64,000 nucleotides of DNA from Sphingopyxis sp. GW247-27LB (GTDB lineage Bacteria; Pseudomonadota; Alphaproteobacteria; Sphingomonadales; Sphingomonadaceae), in the NCBI RefSeq assembly GCF_002277025.1, contig NZ_NIWD01000008.1, positions 337,513 through 401,512 on the forward strand. The letters are read 5' to 3'. The position numbers and the translations under genes were made by a program. The notes beneath the pieces are model-generated. The model saw nothing but the letters and a program-made list of their open reading frames with translations. It was not told the origin of the DNA and made no database searches. Numbering within the stretch: position 1 is the first letter of the stretch; each line of letters opens with the position of its first letter. This document shows positions 7,721 to 15,335 of the stretch, one piece after another.

Positions 7721-10126
7721 TCAGAAATCCTTGCTGACCTTCAACCCGATCAAGCGCGGCCGGATGACATTGTCGTAGAAGACCCCGCCGGTCGAACTGA
7801 TGCCGTCGGGATCGCCGCAGATCGATTCGCCGCACTGGACCGCGCTGTTCACGATGCCGCGGCTGTCGAACAAGTTGGTCGCGAACAGCTCGGCGCTCCA
7901 GTCGTCGGCCTTGACGCCGATGCTGACGTCGGCGGTCGTATAGGCCTTGAAATCGCCGACGATCGCATTCTCGAAGGTGCGCAGGTCCGACCGGCGCTTG
8001 CCGATATGGTTGACCGCGAACTGGACATGGCCGTCGAGGCCCGCGACCGGGAAGTCGTAGCGCGCCACCGCATTGCCCTTGAACTTGGCGGTGACGGGCA
8101 GCCGCGTGCCCGCGGGCGCGAGCAGCGCGTTGGTCTGCCCCGGCGGGTCGATCGTGCAGTCGAACTGGTCGTTGGCGATCGCGCAGAAATCGCGGCGGAT
8201 CGTCGCGTCGTTGTAGCTGCCGCCGACATTGAGCGACAGTCCGCCCGAGCGATAGCCGAGGTCGAATTCGAAGCCGCGGATGCGCGCGATGCCGGCGCTG
8301 CGAATCTCGGTCAGGCCGTTGGCGCCGAGGAAGGAGAGCTGGATGTCGTCCCAATCCTCCTGATAGACGGCGCCGTTGAAGCGAAGCGGGCCGAAGCTCG
8401 ATTTCCAGCCGAACTCGTAATTGTCGAGCGTGTCGGGGCCATAGGGCGGCAGCGTGCCGCGGCGGTTGATGCCGCCGGGCCGGAAGCCGCGCGACCAGGT
8501 GCCATAGACGAGGACGTCGTCGGTGATCTTGTAGGTCAGGTTGAGCTTGTGGATGAAGCCCGTGTCCTTGGTCCGCTTGTCGAGGTTGGTGCACGGCGAT
8601 CCCGCGACGACCGGCCCGGCGAAGCAGCCCGCGACCCCGGTGCTGCCGCTATAGCCATCCGAATAGCCGAAGAAGCCGACGAGGCTGTTGTCGAACTTGT
8701 AGATGCGGCCGCCGCCGGTCAGCGTCAGCTTGTCGGTGATGTCGAAGCTGATCTCGCCGAACGCGGCATAGTCGCGGTCGACGCGAAACTGCTTGGTCAG
8801 CCAGATGTCGCTGTCGGTGCCGGGCACGGTGATCGCATCGGCGATATTGTCGACGATGTAATTCTGCTCGATATTGTGCGACTGGCGCTGCCAGAAGACG
8901 CCGCCGATGAAGCGGATACGCGCGTCGGCGGGTGAGGCGATGCGCGCCTCGAAGAAGCTCTTCTTATAGCGGTCGATGCCCTGAATATACTGGTTCGGGC
9001 TGACGAGATCGCCGTTGTTGTCATAGAAATAGGCGCCATAGCCATAGAGCGCGTCGTAGAAATAGGCATAGTCCGAATAGTCGCTGTCGACCACGGTCTT
9101 GCGCCGCAGATGGCCGCCGGTGACGGTGAGATCCCAATTGCCGAGCTTGCCCTCGATCGTCAGCGCGGCCTGCAGCCATCTGTCCTTCGACAGCTCGCGA
9201 TTATATTGCACCGTCTGCAGGTCGCCGGTCACCGCGCTCGAGCGTTCCTGCGCGAAATTGCCGTTGGCGTTCTGCACCTGGCCCATCACCGTCGGGCGCA
9301 GCGTCCAGTCGTCGTCGAGCTCGATGCCGAGCGCGAGGCGCGCGCCATAGGTGTCGACGTCGTTATAGTTCTTCTCGACCAGCGCGGCATTGTCCTGCGT
9401 CGCCGCGGCGGTTCCCTGCTCGGCCTCGAGCGAGGGATAGACGCGGCTGCCGTGGATATTGTCGATATAGCCGCCGTCGTGGCGATACCAGCCGACGAGG
9501 CGCAGCGCGGCGCGATCGCTCAGCTTCGCGTTGATGAAGCCTTCGGCGACGCCGCCGATGTCGCCGTGCGCGACGCTGTTGAGTTCGAGGCCCACCGAGC
9601 CATAGGTGCCGCTGGTGTCGGGCGGATTGGTGACCAGCTTGATCGTGCCGGCCATCGAACTCGCGCCGTAGAGCGTGCCCTGGGGTCCCGCGAGCGCCTC
9701 GACGCGCGCGAGGTCATAGGCGTGGATGTCGAGTGCGCCCTGGATCGTCGTGATCGGCATTTCGTCGAGATAGGTGCCGACCGTCGGCAGCGACGCCGAA
9801 TGGTTGGCATTCTCGCCGCTCGCAACGCCGCGGAAATAGACCTGGCTGAAGCCGGGCCCGAGCGACTGGATCGTCACCGAGGGCAGGAATTTGACGACGT
9901 CCTGAAATTCCTTGACCTGCAGCTCGTTCAGTTTCTCGGTGCCGATCGCCGTGATAGCGAGCGGAACGTCCTGCAGATTCTGTTCGCGTTTCGACGCGGT
10001 GACTACGATGTCGTCGTCGTTTTTCGTGTTCGATTGCTGCGCGAACGCCGCGCCCGACGTGCAGAGCATCGTGCTGCCCAGCAGAACCGCCCCGCTCTTT
10101 GCTACCACCGCCCTCAAATACCGCAT
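7721..10126 (-). CDS. TonB-dependent outer-membrane receptor
   Basis: An 801-residue receptor with a signal peptide ending GAAFA near residue 29. A plug domain opens with DIVVTASKREQNLQDVP, and a long beta-barrel ends in a C-terminal aromatic residue (KVSKDF). The ATG at 10126 has a GAGGGGGG ribosome site; the reading frame continues upstream but without a signal sequence. Receptors of this class import siderophores, vitamins, sugars or hydrophobic compounds using TonB energy. The TPR-sulfotransferase gene lies 145 bp upstream on the same strand, a pairing seen repeatedly in sphingomonads. The ligand is unknown. Confidence 0.92.
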   Translation of the reverse strand: MRYLRAVVAKSGAVLLGSTMLCTSGAAFAQQSNTKNDDDIVVTASKREQNLQDVPLAITAIGTEKLNELQVKEFQDVVKFLPSVTIQSLGPGFSQVYFRGVASGENANHSASLPTVGTYLDEMPITTIQGALDIHAYDLARVEALAGPQGTLYGASSMAGTIKLVTNPPDTSGTYGSVGLELNSVAHGDIGGVAEGFINAKLSDRAALRLVGWYRHDGGYIDNIHGSRVYPSLEAEQGTAAATQDNAALVEKNYNDVDTYGARLALGIELDDDWTLRPTVMGQVQNANGNFAQERSSAVTGDLQTVQYNRELSKDRWLQAALTIEGKLGNWDLTVTGGHLRRKTVVDSDYSDYAYFYDALYGYGAYFYDNNGDLVSPNQYIQGIDRYKKSFFEARIASPADARIRFIGGVFWQRQSHNIEQNYIVDNIADAITVPGTDSDIWLTKQFRVDRDYAAFGEISFDITDKLTLTGGGRIYKFDNSLVGFFGYSDGYSGSTGVAGCFAGPVVAGSPCTNLDKRTKDTGFIHKLNLTYKITDDVLVYGTWSRGFRPGGINRRGTLPPYGPDTLDNYEFGWKSSFGPLRFNGAVYQEDWDDIQLSFLGANGLTEIRSAGIARIRGFEFDLGYRSGGLSLNVGGSYNDATIRRDFCAIANDQFDCTIDPPGQTNALLAPAGTRLPVTAKFKGNAVARYDFPVAGLDGHVQFAVNHIGKRRSDLRTFENAIVGDFKAYTTADVSIGVKADDWSAELFATNLFDSRGIVNSAVQCGESICGDPDGISSTGGVFYDNVIRPRLIGLKVSKDF

Positions 10127-10271
10127 GAGAACCCCCCTCGAATGACAGCTATGTGACGCGAGCATGACGCGGCGCGGCGCAAGCGCAAGCATTGTTGTCG
10201 GAGCGGCGGGGCGCTTTGTCGAAAATGTCGGACCCTGTTGCCCAAACGCAACGAATTTGCGCGAGCGCGCT

Positions 10272-12101
10272 TCAGCCGAATGCGGCAGGAATCCGCGGAT
10301 AAGCGCCCAGAACCGGGCCCAGCGCCTCGCGCAGCGGGTCGAGCCACGCGTCATAGGCCTGCCACTGGCCGACGCCGTCGCGGTTGATCGGGCGGCGCAC
10401 CTGCTCGCTCGACGCGGTGCGCACGGCGCGGGCGTTGGCGTGAAAGGCCATGCAGTCCGCCTCGAACGGCTGGCCGAGGAAGGCGAGCATCGCGCGCACT
10501 TCGGCCTCGGGATCGTCGAGCAGCGCTTCGTGGATCACGCGGTGGACGGCGCCCGGCTGCACCGCATCGACATGCGCCATCAGCCGCACATAGTCACGGT
10601 AATAGGCGCCCATCTCGGCAAGGCCATAGCTGAACGCCTGGCCCTTCGCATAATGCTGGCGAAAGTTGGACCAGCAGCAATCGAGCGGATGCCGCCGCGC
10701 GTCGACGATCTTCGCGTTGGGCAGGATCAGCCGGATCAGCGGGACATAGAGCCAGTTGTTCGGCAGCTTGTCGATATAGAAGGGCTTGCCGGTCTTGCGC
10801 TGGACCCGGGTGCGGCGGAGGAAGGCGGCGCCCATCTCGGCCAGCTTTTCGGGCGATGCGTCCGCGATCGCCTCGACCCAGCGCGACCCCTCGCCCAGCG
10901 TCTCGCGTCCGAAGCCGAGCGCGAGCGCGGGAATGTCGGGCAATTCCATCGTCCCCTCGATCGCCGAATGGCTCGCGAGGATCTGCTCGACCAGCGTCGA
11001 TCCGGCGCGCGGCATGCCGAGGATGAAGATGGGGTCGGGGGCGGGGTCGCCGCTACCCGTACGGTCGGCGAAGAAGTCGGCGGTGAAGGCCCCGATGGCG
11101 GCGTCGACGATGGCCGTGGTCTCGGCCGCCGCATAGCCGAGCTGGCCGGCGCGGATCGCATTGCCCGCGGCATAATGGCGGAAGGCGGCCTCGGCCTCGC
11201 CGGCGTCGTCATGGGCCTTGCCGAGTGCGAAATGGAGGTGCAGCCGGTCGTCGTCGCGACCCCGATCGGTCGTATCCGCGCCGTCCAGCGCCGCCTCCAT
11301 CGCCGCGCGGTCGCCGGCGTCGAAGCGGATCGTCTTGAGGTTCGCAAGGCTCCACCACAGTTCGCCGAGCCCGGGATCGGCGGCGAGCGCGTGGCGATAG
11401 GCGGCGATGCTCTCCTCCTGCCGCCCCACGGTCTTCAGCATATGGCCATAGCTCATCCACAGCTTGGCGTGGTCGGGGAAGCGGCGGGTCAGTTCCTCGT
11501 AGAGCGCGATCGCCTCGTCATAGCCGCCGATGCGGCCGAGCGCCGCCGCCTTGAGGTTCGCGTGCGCCGGATTGTCCGGATCCTCGCCCAGCACCGCGTC
11601 GAGCGTCTCGACCGCCTCGGCATAGCGGTTCTGCTTGTAATAGACGGTCGCGAGATTGGCGCGCGCCGCGCCGAACCCCGGCGCCAGTTCGAGTGCGCGG
11701 CTCAGCAGCTTTTCGGCGTCGCCATAGCGCCCGATCCGCCCCGCGACCTCGGCGAGCATGCGGATCGCCGCGACGTCGGTCGCGTCCGCCTTCAGCCGCG
11801 CGCGCAGCGCGCCCTCGGCGTCGGGCAGGCGGTTCTCGGCGAGCGCCAGCGCCGCCTCGATCATCGCGGGGTCGTGGATCGCGGCGCCGACCGCGGCGAG
11901 CGAGGCGTCCTGTGCCTCGCCCTCGCGTCCGAGCGCGCGCAGGGCGTGCGCGGCGATGCGGTGCGCCTCCGCCGCGGTCGGCAGTGCTTCGACGACCGCG
12001 CGCGCCTGCGCGAGCGCCGCGCCGGGTTCGCCCCGCAACAGCCGGCGGGCATGGGCGAGCGCTTCGTCGACGGAAACGGTCGCCATGCCCGGGGCCGTCA
12101 C
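10272..12101 (-). CDS. TPR-repeat sulfotransferase
   Basis: A 609-residue protein in two halves. Residues about 30-320 form tetratricopeptide repeats (for example GRYGDAEKLLSRALELAPGF and GGYDEAIALYEELTRRFPD). Residues about 355-600 form a sulfotransferase domain with the PAPS 5'-phosphosulfate loop LGMPRAGSTLVEQ near 361-373. The GTG at 12101 overlaps the upstream DsbA-like stop (GTGA); an ATG five codons later is an alternative. The fold transfers sulfate from PAPS to a hydroxyl or amine; the TPR half may hold a peptide or protein acceptor. The gene lies between a periplasmic thiol protein and a TonB receptor, which hints at an envelope-related target. Confidence 0.88.
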   Translation of the reverse strand: MTAPGMATVSVDEALAHARRLLRGEPGAALAQARAVVEALPTAAEAHRIAAHALRALGREGEAQDASLAAVGAAIHDPAMIEAALALAENRLPDAEGALRARLKADATDVAAIRMLAEVAGRIGRYGDAEKLLSRALELAPGFGAARANLATVYYKQNRYAEAVETLDAVLGEDPDNPAHANLKAAALGRIGGYDEAIALYEELTRRFPDHAKLWMSYGHMLKTVGRQEESIAAYRHALAADPGLGELWWSLANLKTIRFDAGDRAAMEAALDGADTTDRGRDDDRLHLHFALGKAHDDAGEAEAAFRHYAAGNAIRAGQLGYAAAETTAIVDAAIGAFTADFFADRTGSGDPAPDPIFILGMPRAGSTLVEQILASHSAIEGTMELPDIPALALGFGRETLGEGSRWVEAIADASPEKLAEMGAAFLRRTRVQRKTGKPFYIDKLPNNWLYVPLIRLILPNAKIVDARRHPLDCCWSNFRQHYAKGQAFSYGLAEMGAYYRDYVRLMAHVDAVQPGAVHRVIHEALLDDPEAEVRAMLAFLGQPFEADCMAFHANARAVRTASSEQVRRPINRDGVGQWQAYDAWLDPLREALGPVLGAYPRIPAAFG

Positions 12102-13693
12102 GCCTTCGACCGCGCCTTGGCGATCGCCTGGCGCAGCGCGTCATAGCCGACCTGCCCCTGGAAGAGCTGATCGCCGACCACCCAGGTCGGGGTCGCGTTG
12201 AGCTGGAGCTGGCTCGCGATCGCGAGATTGCTGTCGAGCTCGCGCTGGAACAGCGCTTCGTTGGCGGTCGCGTCGGCGCTGCCGTCGGTGATCACTCCGG
12301 CCTTTTGGGCCGCCGCCGCGATCGCCGACCGGTCGAGCGAGCTCGCCGCGAACATCGCGTGGTGGAAGGCGTCATATTTACCCTGCCGCGCCGCGGCGAG
12401 CGCCATCAGCGCGGCGTCGCGGCTCTGGGCGGAAATGATCGGCAGCTCGCGGAACACGACCTTCAGCCTTTTGTCCTCGCGGATCAGCCGGTCGACGTCG
12501 GGAACGCTCGCGCGGCAGAAGCCACAGGCATAGTCGGTGAAGACGACCAAGGTCACGTCGCCGTCGGCGTTCCCCGCCCAGGCGCCGGCATAGGGCTTTT
12601 CGAGCGCGGGGCGGATCGCGCCGATCGCCTTGGCGATCTCGCGCCCGCGCTGCGCCTCGAGCGCTTCGGGGATGATCTGCGGATTCGCGCGGATATAGTC
12701 GGCGACGATGGTTTCGACCTCGGCCTTGCTCATCCCGCCGCCGAAGCGGCCGCCGAGCCAGAAAGCGGCGCCGACGAGCAGGATCGCGCCGAGCGCGAGA
12801 AGCCAGCCGCGCGCCCTGAAATCATCCATGGAGGTCCCCTGCACGCGCGCCGGCGGCGTCGCGGTCATTGCTTTGGTGCGCTGCGGCGCCTTCGCGGGGC
12901 TTGCAGGCGCGATATGCGGCGTCCGGTCGTCGTCCTCGGCCAGGGCAGGCGGTGCCGACGGTGTTCCGGCGGCGGCCGGCGGCGCGTCGGCGAACAGCGG
13001 CAGGTCGGCCGCCGCGGGCTTCGCCTTGCGCGCTTCGGCTTCCTCGCGCGCGAGCAATTGCTCGAGCCCCGAGGGCGGCGGCGCGGGTTCCTCGCGCGGC
13101 GCGGGGCGCAGCTTGGTCGCCGCCTCGCCGAGGCCGTCCTTGCCCGCCTTCGCGACCTGGCCCAGCCCCGCCTTCGTCTTGTCGGCGACCTCGCCGAGCC
13201 CGCGCCCGGCCTCGCTCGATAGCTTTCGGGCCTTGTCGCCGAGCGCCATCTTGTCCCACGCCTTGCCGCTCGTCGCGGCGGCGGCGCGTCCGGCCTTGGC
13301 CGAGCCGCGACCGACCGCGCGCGCGCCGCGCGCGACCGCGCTGGCCGTGGCGGCGGCGGCCTCGCGCGAACGGCGCGGAATCTCCATCGCCTCGACGCGC
13401 GCGGGAATGTCGGCGCGTTCGCCGGCGCGGATCGTCCAGTCGGCGAAGGCGCCGGCGCCGTTTCGCACCGCGCTCCAGAAGCCCGCGGCGCCCGCGCGAA
13501 TCCGCTCGGGCTTGATCAGCGGGTCGCGCGGCGTCTCCGCGCGCGCCTCATAGCGCGTCAGATCGATGCCCACCGGCGGGCCGTCCTTCGGCTTGGCCAG
13601 GCCTTCTTCGGCCTTGGGCGCGGGCGCGGCCCCTTGCGTCGGCGTCGGGTCGCGCAGCCAAGGCTGGTAATATTCTTCTTTTTTATCTGTCAC
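12098..13693 (-). CDS. Membrane-anchored DsbA-like thiol oxidoreductase with long N-terminal tail
   Basis: A 531-residue protein. Residues 1-295 are Ala/Lys/Pro-rich and look disordered or helical, with histone- or LEA-like stretches around 110-195. A membrane segment spans about 297-315. The periplasmic part is a DsbA/Com1-type thioredoxin fold with CGFC at 390-393 and the cis-proline region NATPTW near the C-terminus. Such proteins catalyse disulfide exchange. An internal ATG at 12829 (residue 289), preceded by AGGGG at good spacing, would make a normal-sized 243-residue DsbA, so two products are possible. The last four bases overlap the TPR-sulfotransferase start. Confidence 0.85.
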   Translation of the reverse strand: MTDKKEEYYQPWLRDPTPTQGAAPAPKAEEGLAKPKDGPPVGIDLTRYEARAETPRDPLIKPERIRAGAAGFWSAVRNGAGAFADWTIRAGERADIPARVEAMEIPRRSREAAAATASAVARGARAVGRGSAKAGRAAAATSGKAWDKMALGDKARKLSSEAGRGLGEVADKTKAGLGQVAKAGKDGLGEAATKLRPAPREEPAPPPSGLEQLLAREEAEARKAKPAAADLPLFADAPPAAAGTPSAPPALAEDDDRTPHIAPASPAKAPQRTKAMTATPPARVQGTSMDDFRARGWLLALGAILLVGAAFWLGGRFGGGMSKAEVETIVADYIRANPQIIPEALEAQRGREIAKAIGAIRPALEKPYAGAWAGNADGDVTLVVFTDYACGFCRASVPDVDRLIREDKRLKVVFRELPIISAQSRDAALMALAAARQGKYDAFHHAMFAASSLDRSAIAAAAQKAGVITDGSADATANEALFQRELDSNLAIASQLQLNATPTWVVGDQLFQGQVGYDALRQAIAKARSKA

Positions 13694-13748
13694 TTATTGC
13701 CCTCGCGCATCGTCGGATTGCGATGCGTTCCGTCTGGTTCGCGCGAAT

Positions 13749-15197
13749 CTAGCGCCGTTTGCGCGTCCGTTCCACCTCGGCGCGCGCGACGAGCGAAATA
13801 TCCTGTGCGCGAATCCAGTCGGGGGAGCCTTGCGGAAGGCCTTGCATCGCCATCTCGGCATTACGCAGCGCGAGCCCCGGCTGTCCACCCTCGAGGCTGT
13901 AGCGCTCCGCCGAGGCGAGCGCCGCCCGCGCCTGATCGCCCCGCGCGGCATAGACGATGCCGAGCTGATACCAGGCGAAAGGGTTTTCATTGTCGAGCGC
14001 GACCGCGGTCTTCAGCACCTCCTCGGCCTCGGGATAGTTGGCGGGGTCCTCGGTCGCGATCAGCGCATGTCCCAGCGTCCCGGCGATCAGCGGCGCCGAA
14101 TGCGAGTTGGCGACCGCCTTGCGCAGCGGCGCGATCGCTTCCTTGGGATGCCCCGATTCGAGCAGCACCTGGCCTTCGAGCTCGAGGAAATAGGGGTCTT
14201 CGGGGTCGGTCTTGAGAAGCGCCTCGGTCTCGGCGAGCGCCTTGTCGGGATAGGCGCCCTTGTGCCACGCATAGGCGCGGGCGTAATGCGCGGGGACGCT
14301 GTTGTCGCTTTCGGGATAGAGGCGCAGCGTCTTTTCGGGTTCGGCGATATAGCCGACGAGCTTCGCCTTCACGCGCTTGAAGCGCTTTTCAATGCCGGGG
14401 TCGCTCGGCTTGTTCCACGACGGGTCGACGACATAGACCTCGCGCAGCGCCTGGATGCGGTCGCCCGACAGCGGGTGGGTGCGGCCATAGGCCTGGTCGT
14501 CGTCCTGCTTCACCGCATAGCGGAATTCGATGTTCTGCAGCTTCTTGAAGAAATCGAGGCTGCCCTTGCCGCTGATCCCGGCCTTCGACAGATATTGCGC
14601 GCCCGCGGCGTCGGCGGTCGCTTCCTGGACGCGCGTGAAGGCGAGGAATTTGCCGAGCGCGGCCTGCTGGCCCGCCATCATGATGCCCATGCCCGCATCG
14701 CCGCCGCCCGCCGCCATCGCCGCGGCGCCGAGCAGCAGGCTGAGGATCGAGATGCCGGTCGCAACCTTGGCGCCTTCGCCGACGCGGATCGCGTGGCCGC
14801 CCATGATATGGCCGAGCTCGTGCGCGAGCACGCCCTGCACCTCATTGGCGCTGTCGGCCGCCTCGATCAGCCCGCTGTGGACATAGATGTCCTGGCTGCC
14901 CGCGACGAAGGCGTTGATGCTGCGGTCGCTGAGCAGATGGACGCGCACCTGGCCGGGGCGCAGCCCCGCCGCGACGGTGATCGGGTCCATCATGTCCTGC
15001 AGCAGCGCCTCGGTCTCGGCGTCGCGCAGGATCGACTGGGCCATCGCCGGCCGCACCGCGACCGCGAGCAGGACCAGAAACGTCAACAGGATACGGAAAA
15101 GGGCGCGCGAGTCCCGCCCGCCGAACGCGGCCTGCTGGAGCGAAGCGGTCATCGCCGCCTGTCTTGCGCCGGGCGCCTGAACCTCGAATGAAGCCAT
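13749..15197 (-). CDS. M48 zinc metalloprotease with TPR repeats (BepA-like)
   Basis: A periplasmic protease of about 482 residues. A hydrophobic signal segment ends VRPAMAQ. The catalytic motif HELGH lies in VLAHELGHIMGGHA, and a TPR region fills the C-terminal 200 residues (ALAETEALLKTDPEDPYFLELEGQ). This is the BepA/YfgC layout; that family degrades or chaperones misassembled outer-membrane proteins such as LptD. The ATG at 15197 is preferred; a TTG at 15227 and an ATG at 15152 are also possible. The DsbA-like gene follows after 55 bp, so both may serve envelope protein folding. Confidence 0.88.
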   Translation of the reverse strand: MASFEVQAPGARQAAMTASLQQAAFGGRDSRALFRILLTFLVLLAVAVRPAMAQSILRDAETEALLQDMMDPITVAAGLRPGQVRVHLLSDRSINAFVAGSQDIYVHSGLIEAADSANEVQGVLAHELGHIMGGHAIRVGEGAKVATGISILSLLLGAAAMAAGGGDAGMGIMMAGQQAALGKFLAFTRVQEATADAAGAQYLSKAGISGKGSLDFFKKLQNIEFRYAVKQDDDQAYGRTHPLSGDRIQALREVYVVDPSWNKPSDPGIEKRFKRVKAKLVGYIAEPEKTLRLYPESDNSVPAHYARAYAWHKGAYPDKALAETEALLKTDPEDPYFLELEGQVLLESGHPKEAIAPLRKAVANSHSAPLIAGTLGHALIATEDPANYPEAEEVLKTAVALDNENPFAWYQLGIVYAARGDQARAALASAERYSLEGGQPGLALRNAEMAMQGLPQGSPDWIRAQDISLVARAEVERTRKRR

Positions 15198-15271
15198 GAC
15201 GGGATTATCGGGGGCGACGCCCGTCAAGGCAAGCCGCGCGATGGTGTTTTTGCGGTCGGCCGCCCGAAAGG

Positions 15272-15312
15272 AAAAGCCGTGCGTTCCCGTCTTCGCGGGG
15301 ACACACGGCTTC
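15272..15312 (-). terminator. Terminator downstream of rne
   Basis: A long inverted repeat with arms AAGCCGTG and CACGGCTT, and further pairing of TCCCG with CGGGGA inside, lies 24 bp after the rne stop. On the reverse strand the stem is followed by TTTTCC. It separates rne from the M48 protease gene. Confidence 0.65.
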
Positions 15313-15335
15313 TCATCGAAATGCGGCGATCGCGC

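Noticed and set aside
10127..10354. N-terminal extension of the TonB receptor frame up to 10354
   Set aside because: The extra 76 residues have no signal peptide; the ATG at 10126 has a strong ribosome site and a textbook signal sequence.
11693..13222. Very long open frames antisense to real genes (also 34591-36459 and 46685-48772 among others)
   Set aside because: They are mirror frames of high-GC genes, rich in Arg/Ala/Gly/Pro, without motifs; the opposite strand codes for clear families.
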